Shown: positions 33,796 through 43,739 of the stretch, piece by piece
How positions within the stretch are numbered: position 1 is the first letter of the stretch
How the letters are laid out: each line of letters opens with the position of its first letter
Source: Ceratotherium simum simum
Lineage: Eukaryota > Chordata > Mammalia > Perissodactyla > Rhinocerotidae
NCBI RefSeq assembly: GCF_000283155.1
Contig: NW_004454280.1
Coordinates: forward strand, 1,731,531 to 1,795,530
Direction: 5' to 3'
Length of the DNA: 64,000 bases
Notes under the pieces: model-generated
Told to the model about the DNA's origin: nothing
Databases searched by the model: none
The model's input: the letters and a program-made list of their open reading frames with translations, nothing else
Program-made: the position numbers and the translations under genes

Positions 33796-35112
33796 AGAAC
33801 GAGTAACCGGGTTTAATATAGATAGCTATGCCCGATTGGTAATGCTTCTGCTGATGCAGAGTCAGTCTTCTCCTCCTTCCCAACACATTTGCACAAATTC
33901 TTCACTGGTGCTTCATGTGTCACTCAGATGACTGGGCCCAGGGAAGACGCCCAGCTTTTCTAAAGCCTGTTTCAGACACAAGACAGTATTTGGACAAGGT
34001 AGTATTTGGAAGGAAGCTTATAAACGAAAGATAGGCCAGAAGATAGCCTAGCAAGGCATTTTTCCCCCACACAGGTCACACTCACCAATATTCTCTGAGG
34101 TCAGAATCCTTGGGAAAACCCTACCAACTGCTGTAGTCAATTGATGTAAGCCACAGAATATTCTAGCAGTAAGGGAACCTATGAGAATAAATGAGTTTAT
34201 TCCTAACCAACATTAATGACACAATTTTGGTACTTAACGCGAGATGCTGCCTTGATGTGTGGCTAGATCCTTCCTGAATTTCTGGGAAAGGTGCCCTGCT
34301 GTGTGCACATGTCTGTGAGGCTCGTGACTGCTGAAAGGCTGGGCCGCTAACTGGAGTGAGTCCTTGTGCTCCTGGCAGGGAGACACTGGAATGTGAGGGG
34401 CCATGGAAGTCACTAAGTAGCCCAGCAGGCACCTTGGGGAGTGGACCACCTTTATTCACCCAGGTTGGTCAGAGTCCCTGCAGGTCAGGCTCAAGGATCC
34501 CTGGAGGCCCCTGTCTGCCCTTGTGTGGCTATCTTCAGTTTTCACACTGTCCCCAGGCCAGCCAGCCATGGCTACTGTGACAGGACTGTTTGTACTAATA
34601 AAGCACACTGCAAAAGCCATCACAGCTCGTGTAGAAAGGAGCTGCTGGGACTTTTCCTTTAAAGTCAGTTGTGCCTGTGGTGGGCTCTTGTGGTGCACAC
34701 ACACTCCTCCGCCAGCTTCTCCAGTTCCCGGTGCTTGGCTAACGTGGTGTGGACAATCTGAGAACAGTCAGGCGGGAACAGAACAGGTCTACAGGCAGGG
34801 AAGTTCATCTTCAGATGCCCTTCCCACTCCTGCCGCTCCCTACTCCACCTCTCCTGCCCTCCTACAGGCACTCGCCATCCACCCACCCCCCCGCCCCCCC
34901 GCACGGCACTTTCAGAAGAGGATCTGATCTTCATCATTTACACCTGAGTGTGAATTTAAGCCCTTTATTACATCTCCTAGGAATACTTGCCAGTTAACTC
35001 TGCCACTACTCAGTGGAAAGAAAGTCGCTGTTCCCTGTTAAAGTGTCAAGCATCAGCCAGTAGACATGCTGTACAAGCTAACACGTACGCACATGTCTGC
35101 GACATTCAAACT
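33796..35112. other. Unique sequence, no gene recognised
   Basis: A C-rich run (about 34,888-34,905) and opposed 90-134 codon frames occur at 34.4-34.9 kb, without domain signals. Confidence 0.5.
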
Positions 35113-35114
35113 CT

Positions 35115-35205
35115 GATGTCTCACAGCCTTTGATCTTCACATGAGATAGAAAAGATATTCTTAGCATCTTCATTTTGCAGAAAAAGAAACTGCAGTTTTG
35201 TGACT
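35115..35205 (-). mobile_element. MIR SINE fragment
   Basis: 'tcttcacatgagatagaaaagatattcttagcatcttcattttgcagaaaaagaaactgcagttttgtgacttg' matches the MIR reverse complement. Confidence 0.55.
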
Positions 35206-35339
35206 TGAGCGGGAATGATCCCATTGGGAAGAGAGTCCCACGGCCATTGGATGGCAAATGTCCCCAGAGTTCTATCCTGAGGCCAGGATCCTCTAAGTGA
35301 CAAAGTCGCCTGTGAACTTACCCTCCTCTGTGCCAGGCC

Positions 35340-35420
35340 CTGCTATCTAGGATACCAGGCTCTCATACCCGGTGAACCAGGATACCCAGATATCTAGGCT
35401 ACCAGGAAGGATACTAGGAA
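35340..35420. repeat. Short degenerate tandem repeat around AGGATACC
   Basis: The words ATCTAGG, GGATACC and CTACCAGG recur about every 20-30 bases: 'tatctaggataccagg', 'ccaggatacccagatatctagg', 'ctaccaggaaggatactagg'. This suggests two to three decayed units. Confidence 0.5.
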
Positions 35421-35769
35421 TACTGCTAGTGGCAGTTGTCAACCAATTTGAAAGGATTTTTCCCCCCTAAGTCAGCCAATCTGTTACCAACTTTTTAGGG
35501 CACAGGGATTTTTCTCGCCCCTCTACTTCTTTTAGTTTCTCAACATCAGAACTTGATATTCCCACTTGCTCCCAGTTTAAAAAAACCTCTTCCTATCTTT
35601 CCTCTCTTTGTGCGGCCTCCCCAGAGACCAGGTGAGAGGGCTGTGAACCGGGCATCTCCCGTCATCACTAGGCAGGAGGAATTTGTGTTTGCAAATTGCT
35701 GGAGACCAACTCGGGAAGGCAAAGAAGAAGTCCTTTTGGAGACAGAGAAGACCAGAGAAATATTGTGCT
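35421..35769. other. Unique sequence
   Basis: Nothing recognised. Confidence 0.45.
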
Positions 35770-35990
35770 CTGTGAAATAGATAAGCAGAAGAGCTGTTTA
35801 TTCCCTTGGTGGTGTGAGGCCTGGCTTTGAGGCAGATAAATCTTTGTTGGTAATACAGCACTTAAACCAGAACTGACACCTTTTTATATCAACTGCAGAG
35901 AATTGCTTTTGTGAGGCTCTGATACAAAGGCTGCCGCGGCTCTTTCTTGCATGTCAATTCCTCAGCAGCCTGTTGCTTATCTCAGGCCTG
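35770..35990. promoter_or_regulatory. Candidate regulatory element with GATA and T-box-like motifs
   Basis: Non-repeat DNA with AGATAAG at 35779-35785, AGATAA at 35834-35839, CTTATCT at 35976-35982 and a T-box-like TGACACCT at 35874-35881. Its even base composition and lack of repeat homology resemble conserved non-coding DNA. Binding and conservation are inference. Confidence 0.3.
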
Positions 35991-36269
35991 CCCTTCAGGC
36001 AGCTGTGGCTGGTCTCAATGTGGCATCAGGGTCTGAGAAGGGCAGGGAAGGAGGGATGGCCCAAAAATGAAAGGGACATCTAGTGGAAGCAGGCAGGCAC
36101 TGGATGGAGCTGGGGTGTTTGCTTGTTCCGGGGACCCTCCTCCCTGTCCCTTCCCAACCCTGCTTCCGACACAGGAGCGCTGGAACCAGCTGGCAGGCAG
36201 AGCAGACGGGCCCAAGCGCAGCCACGGTGCACACAGCCTTCGCCAGGCACTGGGGCCCTGAGGCCAATG
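35991..36269. other. Unique GC-rich sequence
   Basis: Nothing recognised. Confidence 0.45.
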
Positions 36270-36375
36270 GGCTCACATTATTTTTAACCTTGTTCTTTAA
36301 TAGACAACTAAAATAGACTGGCTGCAGATAAATTGGATAATATTGATAAGCAAAGAGAAGAGATATTTATAATAT
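36270..36375. promoter_or_regulatory. Candidate GATA-rich AT-rich element
   Basis: 'ttgttctttaatagacaac' is followed by AGATAA (36,326-36,331), GATAA (36,336-36,340) and GATAAG (36,345-36,350) within 25 bases. It lies 280 bases after another GATA-containing segment. A cluster like this is suggestive but short. Confidence 0.28.
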
Positions 36376-36450
36376 TTATATGTACTTTATTGTCTACCCT
36401 TCCCTGAGTAAATATATATAATGTATATATACATATGCATTTTTTAATAA
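36376..36450. repeat. TA-rich low complexity
   Basis: 'aatatatataatgtatatatacatatgc', a short AT simple sequence. Confidence 0.75.
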
Positions 36451-36464
36451 AAGTAAAACCATGC

Positions 36465-36812
36465 TGTTATGGACTGAATGATCCCCCCTTAAATCTTATG
36501 TGATTTGCAGATGGGCCTTTATGGAGGTAATTAAGGTTAAGTGAGGTCATAAGAGTGGGGCTCTAATCTGATAGGAGTAACGTCCTTATAAGAAAGGACA
36601 TGAGGGAGCTCCCTCTTTCACTCTCTGCCAAATGAGGACACAGGAGGTGGCCGACTATCTGCCAGCCAGGAAGAGAGGTCACACCAGGGCCTGAAAAGGC
36701 GACACCAGGATCCGGCACCTCCAGCCTCCAGCACTGTGAGAAACTACACTTCTGTTGTTGCAGCCCCCCTAGTGTGTGGTGTTCTGTCATGGCAGCCAGA
36801 GCTGACTCACAC
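36465..36812 (+). mobile_element. Solo LTR of a MaLR element (MLT1 type)
   Basis: Starts TGTTATGGACTGAATGATCC and continues 'gatgggcctttatggaggtaattaaggttaagtgaggtcataagagtggggctctaatctgata', 'gtccttataagaaagga', 'ctccagcctccagcactgtgagaaactacacttctgttgttgc', ending 'ctgtcatggcagccagagctgactcacac'. No internal region adjoins. It differs from the MLT1 at 7,067-7,514, so it is a separate insertion of another subfamily. Confidence 0.9.
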
Positions 36813-37052
36813 GCACTCTACACAGAATGTCGCTCCTTTGCCCCCACTTTCGGCTCTAACGAGTCATGCGTGCCTCTCCAGCACACATTCTCACAGCATC
36901 ACTGGAGGGGCTATTTCCACACTCCGGAATCTCTGCGGCTCTTGCTTACCTTTCTATTTCTCTGCTTGGCTAATTGCCTTCCTTAATCTCACCCTCTCTA
37001 CCTAACCCTTCCCACTGGAGGGAATGTGGAATCTGCAGACATGATTTTGGCA
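36813..37052. other. Unique sequence
   Basis: Nothing recognised. Confidence 0.45.
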
Positions 37053-37054
37053 TG

Positions 37055-37205
37055 GCCGATTATTAATGTGACTTTGTCAAGTTAATCTCCCTAAGACACA
37101 GTTTCTCTGTCTATAAAACAGGCTAATAATTTTGGCATCATATGAATAATATGGGAAATATTTATCAGCACAGTGGCTTGTAAATAGTTGATGTTCATTT
37201 CAAAC
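37055..37205 (+). mobile_element. MIR SINE
   Basis: 'ttaatgtgactttgtcaagttaatctccctaagacacagtttctctgtctataaaacaggctaataattttggcatcatatgaataatatgggaaatatttatcagcacagtggcttg' is sense MIR. Confidence 0.75.
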
Positions 37206-38383
37206 GGAAGTATACGTTTCTGTCCTCCAGAATATCCTCTCCACATTAGTGTCTTCAGTCTCCTGTGGCTGCCACTCTAAGCATCCCTGGGGTCCCTGCC
37301 TGGCTGAGCCTCTAGTCTGGCCTGTTTCTCCTTCCTGGCTGGGAGCTAGGTTTGCAAGCACTTTTCTTTGTCCTCCCAACCTTGGTTCCCCAGAGCTGCC
37401 ACTGCCCTAGCTACCCTCAGGGGTTCCTCCACTCCAAGGCTGTCTTACAGAGATGGGCTGTATCCCTTTGGATTTTTCACAGTTCCCTAAACAAACTCAC
37501 AGTCCTCTTGATTTTGAGGGTTGCACTCTAATTGCTTTAGAGTAGCTGAAAGTGGGTGGCAGGAGCGTCACGTGGTCAGGAAGTCTCTTTGCTCAGAGTC
37601 ACGGGTCTGACCTCAACTAGACAAATACGCTTCCCGACCCTATTTTCCGACAGTCCTTAGGAAAGATCTCTTTGGCTCTTGTCCTGGGAATTGAAGTTAC
37701 TCTTCCCCAGCCCAGCTCATGGAGCCCCGTCACACCCCTTCCAAAGCACTAGCTCCCTCCTGGGCCAACGCATCGCTTGTATCACAGAACCTGTAGCTGT
37801 CGGTGCTTGGCTGAGCTGGAAACCCACGTCCGCTGCCAATCTCTAGCTTCCTTCCCAAGCAGCTGCCACCAAACAATGGAATTAACATGAAACACAACTC
37901 GGCAGAGGCATATTTCATGTACAGTGATTATACTAGCTATTATATAACTCAGTTTTAAGCATTACAAGCTCCCTGGAGAACAGGGGGAAAAAGACATGTA
38001 AAAAGGACCCAACTCTCTCCAAAATCACATAATGACGGAAGAATCTCAGTAACAAAATACAATTCATGGCATAATAAATAGTGTATTTTAAAGTACTTAA
38101 CATTTTTCAATTCTTTATTTCATTCCCATCAGGAACTCAGTTTATTTCAAGTGGAGGAAAAAGAGTATATCAACAATTTAAAATTCTGAGAGACAATTAG
38201 AACTGAATGTGGGTTCTTACAGGAGAATGTTCCAGGGTGAATGATGGGTGGGTTTCCAACTGCATAGAACAACAGTGCTTTGCTGGTGCGCTCTGGCCAG
38301 CTCTGGGCTCTGACATCACACCCTGCCCTGGGAGAGCTCTGCGCCTTCCATGAGCAGGGTCCACAGGGATGGCACAAAGAATA
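37206..38383. other. Unique sequence, no gene recognised
   Basis: GC-moderate then AT-rich. No repeat family or coding frame recognised. Confidence 0.5.
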
Positions 38384-38384
38384 G

Positions 38385-38562
38385 GAACTCTGATGTTCTC
38401 CAGTCCTGATTTCACTGCTCTCTAGCCAAGTGGCCACTCTGATCCTCAGTTACCTCATCTGTAGAATGGGGATAGGACCAGTCCCCTCCGATTTGTTATG
38501 AGAATTTGATGAGATTTCATAATTAGCCGAGTGCCCAGCATCTAACAGGAGCTCCATAGTGC
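38385..38562 (+). mobile_element. MIR SINE
   Basis: 'cagtcctgatttcactgctctctagccaagtggccactctgatcctcagttacctcatctgtagaatggggataggacc' through 'gtgcccagcatctaacaggagctcc' is sense MIR. Confidence 0.82.
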
Positions 38563-39615
38563 TTTATTTCCTTCTTGCTACCTTTCTGCCTCCCACTCCC
38601 TTCCCTTCTGTAGTAAATGGAGAAGCAATAGTGCTTTTCCTAAAGGAATGGGTCACGAAGAGTGGACTGTCAGGGAGCTCTGGTTGGAGACAAGAGGATC
38701 TCTTAAGGAAATTTGAAATAGCCTCTGAACCTTGCAGGGGTACATCAGCCTGGAGGTGTGTGCAGATATGAACCCCGTCTACAAGCAGCGGACTGGACTG
38801 GTGGCCTCTGGGATGAAACAGTCCCTCCCCACCCCTCGAGCCACCTCAGTCTAAGGAGTGTTACGTGTGTAAGCAGTGCAGTGTGATGGCCCTAATTGGA
38901 AGGGAGAACAGAATGCGGTGAGGGCATTGAAGAAGGGGTCCCAGAGCTGGCAACACATGGGCGGTGGAAAGGAGTTACAGACAGTCACAGCTGAACTCCA
39001 GGGCCTGGCCCACTTCTGCTCCGAACGACAACCACTCCAGCTCTCGGAGAATGGAGGGAGTCTCGACCTCTCTGCAGAGCTGGCTTAGCGAACTTTACTG
39101 CCAAGGTGACTTCCATGTAACTCACTGTGACACTTACGAACTGGGTCCCTGAGCTGTGCCAGACGCCAGGCCAGACCTGGAGTCAATCCAAAGACGAACA
39201 AGACTTGGTCTTCCTGCCTTGTAGAGTGCAGGTTTCAGACAGTCCGCGAGAGGCTCACCCTGTGGGGTCAGAGGTGTGCCTTCAGAGAGCTCAAGCACAC
39301 TGAGACACGGGCGCTCAGGAGGGCCAGGCACGTGCTCTCGCAGTGTGGAGGAGGACGTTTCAGCCGCATGAGACCAGTCACACCGGGGCTGCCACAGGCA
39401 GCGGTGCCTGCCACAGTACCCACCATACTTGATACTGGTTTCCTTAGGGCCACGCTTCTGGGGAGATGTGATATGACCTTCAGGTGACTAGAAACAGTTA
39501 CTTAATCCATGATTGTTCTTTTCCATGTGAGGTGAGAGAAGCAGATGTCCGTCAGTCCACACGTGTGTACTCTGCACATACGTGCCCAGCACCTGTAGAG
39601 CTGAGCTCTGGGGGG
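38563..39615. other. Mostly unique; weak LINE trace
   Basis: 'gtgccagacgccaggccagacctggagtcaatccaaagacgaacaagacttggtcttcctgccttgtagagtgcagg' (39,155-39,235) resembles the minus-strand 3' part of an L2-related element but is too short to call. No gene seen. Confidence 0.45.
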
Positions 39616-39619
39616 ATTT

Positions 39620-39905
39620 CAAATAATAACCGAGATGAATAATGTTTAACAGTTTACCAAACACTTTATCATATATTTTGTGATCCTCACAACAAACCTG
39701 TACCACTAGGCAGTATATAGCTATAAATGTGAATGTAATTTTATATATTATTTTACTTCGTTATTATAATCTGCATCTTACAGAGAGAATCCCGAGGGAC
39801 AGAAAGGTTAAGCGTCTTGCACGAGGCCACACAGCCAATATGTGGTGATGTCATGAAGCCAGGTCTTCAGATTCTAAATCATGCGATCTTTTCACAGTTC
39901 CATTC
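39620..39905 (-). mobile_element. MIR SINE with an internal AT-rich expansion
   Basis: 'ccaaacactttatcatatattttgtgatcctcacaacaaacctg' and 'gcatcttacagagagaatcccgagggacagaaaggttaagcgtcttgcacgaggccacacagcca...agccaggtcttcagattctaaatcatgcgatcttttcac' are MIR reverse complement, separated by about 70 bases of AT-rich sequence. Confidence 0.8.
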
Positions 39906-40875
39906 TGCCTCTTACAAATATATGCTAGCAGAAGTGTGGTGTTTGAAGATTATTGCTGAAATACCTAGGGCTGTATGTAATATGAATTCCAAAATTCTTA
40001 CTGACCCTTGGGTGGCATATATAAATGAAAGGGGAAATAAATCATCCTTTCTGCTAGGAAAGCTCTAACTCCAAATGTTTACTCATCTTAATGAAGTGCC
40101 CACGTGGTCTTGCAGATTACTTCACCCCTTTTCTCTCTTTTCCTTCTGTTTCTCTGTTGCTTTCCAGACTTAATACCCTTTACATAAAAGTGAAAACTGG
40201 CCCCTTCTCTCTGACTTTTTCTATTTCTATTTGACTCGTTTCTGCACCACCAATTGCTGCCCTCAGGTCCTCAGGACATGTGTGGGTACAGGTCCAAAGA
40301 TGGGGCCAGATTGTAATCCACATTTTCTCTGTTGTTGCTGTAGACTGGAATCGATTGCATTTAAGGTTATACTATTTGGCTGCATAATTACAACTACACT
40401 TTTCTGGATTTTTCTTCAAAGTAAGGGAAAAACAAACCTCTATCATTTAGCTCACTTGCATTGGGCACAAGGAAATCTCACCCTATTAGAGTCTAGAACT
40501 CAGCCCTTGACTTTGGCCATCAAGGCAATGCTAGGATCTGGGCCCTTGGTCTCCAGGAAACTGTTGGTAGAATAGAGACAGGCTTGGTTGGTAGAAGTGA
40601 GGCTGGAGAGGGTGTGAATACTAGGAGGATTTCAAATGGGAATAAATATTGTAGCCTAGCTTGTTGACAATTTCCATTTAGGAAATAAGGAAGAGGAAAA
40701 AAAGACCTCAACCTGCAAAGCCCACCTAGGATGTCAGAACCACTTGCTGAATGATCTAATTGGAAAAGAAGCCAATTTCGCAGAGATGGTAAGTTCAGAG
40801 GTGAAGTAGACCTGCTTTAGCTTCATGGTTTTCTATTTTCATACTTATATGTGCCTAGTATATTTTAGGGATTTA
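39906..40875. other. Unique sequence, no gene recognised
   Basis: Nothing recognised. The 114-codon frame at 40,231-40,575 shows no domain. Confidence 0.45.
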
Positions 40876-40877
40876 GT

Positions 40878-40945
40878 TGAAAGGAAAAAAGAGGGAAGGA
40901 AGGAGGGCGGGAAGGAAGGCAGGAAGGCAGGAAAGAAGGAAGGAT
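40878..40945. repeat. (GGAA)n-type purine repeat
   Basis: 'gaaaggaaaaaagagggaaggaaggagggcgggaaggaaggcaggaaggcaggaaagaaggaagg' is an imperfect GGAA tetranucleotide array. Confidence 0.92.
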
Positions 40946-41127
40946 CATCTCATGAAGACTTGGAGATGTCATAGAGTAAAACCAGTAAGGCGTCTGCTAA
41001 AATAATGCCAAGAAGAAAGTAAGCCCCACAGACAGGCCATCTTCACCACATTTCCTTCTGCATAAGCGCATAAAGGGAGGCAGGAGTAAAGGACCAGGTG
41101 TCTGTGGCTTCCCTGAAGCCTGGTCTT
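40946..41127. other. Unique sequence
   Basis: Nothing recognised. Confidence 0.4.
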
Positions 41128-41312
41128 TACATAAGAATTCCAAAAGAGAGAGGAGAAAGAAAGTAAAAGAAGGGGAGAGAGAGAGCGAAAAGAAAGAGAA
41201 GAGGAGCGAGGGAAGGAGAAGAGAGAAAAACAGAGAAATCAAGAACAATAAAGAGAGGAATTTAAAAAGGAATGTGATTTGGGGAAGAAGGAAAAAAAGG
41301 ACAGAGACAAAA
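41128..41312. repeat. GA-rich polypurine tract
   Basis: About 180 bases almost entirely A and G on the plus strand, with GAGAGA and GAAA runs. It explains the hydrophobic, Leu/Phe/Ser-rich minus-strand 211-codon frame (40,997-41,632), which is a composition artefact. Confidence 0.9.
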
Positions 41313-41619
41313 TGTGGGAGAAAACCTCCTTCCATTCCAAGAATGTTGTCGCCTTGGGTGTGGGGGCATTGTTGGAGAAGAGGGCGGGGTCCAGGCCATT
41401 GTGCACCTTTTATTGTATAATTAACTCTAGTAAGAGTTACTGACTGCTTGGGGCCACTGCCTGCCTTGTAGATGCAATCTGATTTGATGAGACTGATGCT
41501 CCTTGTATTCATGCTGCCTGATGGGGGGCCAGGGTAGTGGGGAAGCCCAACTAGTAGAAATGAAAGGAATAGAGGATGAGTTGATTTTTTTACCCCTCCA
41601 GCTTCCCTGAATAGAGGCT
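41313..41619. other. Unique sequence
   Basis: Nothing recognised. Confidence 0.4.
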
Positions 41620-41745
41620 GCTCCAGACTCAATCACACTCGATTATCCCCATTTATAATTCTCCCAGTCATAGCCTTGTCTCTCCATTAATTATGGTGAT
41701 TAGCTTGAACTATAGTTGATGCTAATTAATCTTTGAGAACCATGT
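41620..41745. promoter_or_regulatory. Candidate homeodomain-motif cluster
   Basis: The segment holds TAATTA at 41688-41693 and 41723-41728, GATTA at 41698-41702 and GATTATCCCC at 41641, all within 90 bases of non-repeat DNA. TAAT cores are typical homeodomain sites but also common by chance in AT-rich DNA. Confidence 0.3.
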
Positions 41746-41904
41746 TTGGGCTGTCCATTGGTTGTCATTCAGAAGGGGGAGAGAGGGTGGAGAAGAAGTG
41801 GGGAAAGGGCCAGGGCTTAATCTATTCAGACCAGGGCAGGCACAGCCTCGAGTGGGGCAGGAGCTCAACCACAGAAGGAAGAAAGTTCATGGGCATGACG
41901 CACC

Positions 41905-42152
41905 TTCAGCAGGCTACGCTTTTGCATCTGTCCGAACTTTGCTTACTGTTTACTCTCATTCCTTCATTTGCCCCTATAGACATTGTGCACATTCCTGTCT
42001 CTGTCCCATGCCGTCCTCTCCCCCTGAAATGCTCTCCTATCTTTCTACCAAGTCAAAATCCAAAGATCTTTGATTCAGCTGATGACCTCACCTTCTCCGC
42101 AATGCCTTCCCTGACTATTCTAATTCCAACTACTATCTCTCTGCTTTGAATT
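41905..42152 (+). mobile_element. L2 LINE, 3' coding region
   Basis: 'attgtgcacattcctgtctctgtcccatgccgtcctctcc', 'ccaagtcaaaatccaaagatctttgattcagctgatgacctcaccttctccgcaatgccttccctgactattc' is sense L2. Confidence 0.65.
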
Positions 42153-42164
42153 CCGTTGTTATTA

Positions 42165-42416
42165 AGGTAGAGTAGCTTCATTAAGAACACGGGATTTAGA
42201 GTTAGCAAAGCCTGCCTTGAGTCCCAATTCTACTGTTGTTAGCCATGTGACATTAGACAAGTTATGTAACTTTACAAGCCTGTTTTCTCATCTTTACTAC
42301 ACTGAGATAAAAATAATACTTCCAAGTGAAGTTGTGAGCAGGATTTATGTTCAAGGACTTTTCTATTCAATGTAGCTCAGTGCTAAGGACATAGATTATG
42401 TTTAATAAATCCTCAG
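42165..42416 (+). mobile_element. MIR SINE, near full length
   Basis: 'agtagcttcattaagaacacgggatttagagttagcaaagcctgccttgagtcccaattctactg', 'agccatgtgacattagacaagttatgtaactttacaagcctgttttctcatctttac' to 'atgtagctcagtgctaaggacatagattatgtttaataaat' is sense MIR from head to tail. Confidence 0.88.
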
Positions 42417-42894
42417 AGATTGATGGAAGAACAGAGATTTTTCAGTATCTAAATGAGGAACTTTTGGAGAAAATAACTTTGGAGGTGGGAGGAGTTGGAA
42501 ACAGAAAAAAATGTAGGCAATGAAAGATGAGAATTGTTATTTAGAAATCCTGGAATTGTGTTTCCTCCACTAAGGTTATGTCAATATCCACCCAAGAGAA
42601 AATTGTCCAGCAGTTAGAATAAGTTGTGTCGGAACCAGAAAGTGTTACTCAGGGTTGGCTTCTGGCAGCCACAATGCTGCTGGATTCTTGCTGCTTTTTG
42701 GACTCTGAGTTCATTGTTGGGAAGAGAGAAAGGGATTATAAAAGAAAGAGAAGCTTCCCTACAGGTGTGGTGGGGAGGAAGATAACCACTAAAAGGATGA
42801 TATTTAGGAACTATAATTTGTGGTACGTCTATGTGTCTAGCACTGTGATGGGCTTTGTGCAGGAAGACAGAGGAGAGGGTGGCTTGACCTCTGC
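42417..42894. other. Unassigned sequence
   Basis: 'gtacgtctatgtgtctagcactgtgatgggctttgtgc' resembles an L2/MIR tail on the minus strand. The 183-codon plus frame (42,626-43,177) crosses this and the next repeat and shows no domain. Confidence 0.4.
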
Positions 42895-43045
42895 CTTGCA
42901 TTTGTTTTTGTTGTTTTCATTGAACTTGTTTGACAAACAGTGGGTGTTGATTATGTGTCCTTTGCTGGGCTTGAAAGGTTCAAAGTCACATAAGAACTCC
43001 TCCCTGCCCTCATGGGTTCACAGTCTAGTGAGCTTGGGCTCCGCT
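42895..43045 (-). mobile_element. L2 LINE 3' fragment
   Basis: 'acaaacagtgggtgttgattatgtgtcctttgctgggcttg' and 'cctccctgccctcatgggttcacagtctagtgagcttggg' follow the minus-strand L2 3' region. Confidence 0.55.
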
Positions 43046-43412
43046 CACTGGGGTCAGCACAGGCAGGGAGCAGGCTCTCTAGCTGCTTGCTGTGCTGCTC
43101 AGGCCCATGGTGAGGTGACTGCCCCAGAGGCATCAGAGGCTGACCTCAGTTCTTCAAAGGAGCTGCTGTGGTACTAGCTGTGGACCCCAGGAGACCATCT
43201 GGTCTGCTGTGAGCTTGCCCAGAACTTGAGCTTTACCTTCCTGCCAAATTCCTGGTTTGGGTGTCAGGATATGCCTGCAGGATTTGATTCTTGTAATTGT
43301 CCAGCTCATATTAACGCTCCTGGTGGATTATATAACCCTGGCTAGCCCATAGTTTTGCTTCCCATCCATAGGTTTTGGCATCCATCTCACTCTTTCCCAA
43401 GCTTCTAATCTC
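43046..43412. other. Unique sequence
   Basis: Nothing recognised. Confidence 0.4.
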
Positions 43413-43459
43413 ATTAATTCATCGAGTAGGCACTCATTAAGTGCCTATTATACAATAGT
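43413..43459 (-). mobile_element. L2-type LINE 3' terminus (split by a MIR)
   Basis: 'ttaattcatcgagtaggcactcattaagtgcctattatacaatag' is a LINE/MIR-type 3' terminus on the minus strand. Related sequence resumes after the MIR at about 43,740. Confidence 0.5.
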
Positions 43460-43738
43460 CATTAGCAGTGAAATGTAGTGGTAAAACTCACAGGCTTTGG
43501 AGTCAGACTAAATAGGTTTAAAGCTTGTGTCTGCCATTTACTGTTTGTGTGACTTTGAGCCAAGTTATGTCGACACTCTGTACCTTGGTTTCCTCATCTT
43601 TAAAATCAGGCTAATATAGTACCTACCTCATAGGATTGTTGGGAGGATTAATTGAGTTAATGGACATAACGATTAATGTAATGTAAAAAACAGTACCTGG
43701 GACATGGTTTTTGATAAATATTTACTATTATTATCACT
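43460..43738 (+). mobile_element. MIR SINE, full length, nested
   Basis: From the tRNA-like head 'agtgaaatgtagtggtaaaactcacaggctttggagtcagac' through 'gtttgtgtgactttgagccaagttatgtcgacactctgtaccttggtttcctcatctttaaaatcagg' to 'gtacctgggacatggtttttgataaatatttactattattatc'. It sits inside an L2-like element. Confidence 0.92.
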
Positions 43739-43739
43739 A

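Noticed and set aside
40997..41632. 211-codon minus-strand frame, very hydrophobic, looking like a multi-pass membrane protein
   Set aside because: The Leu/Phe/Ser-rich stretch is the complement of a GA-rich polypurine tract. There is no domain and no codon pattern.
42626..43177. 183-codon plus-strand frame
   Set aside because: It crosses an L2 fragment in antisense, and its composition is not protein-like.
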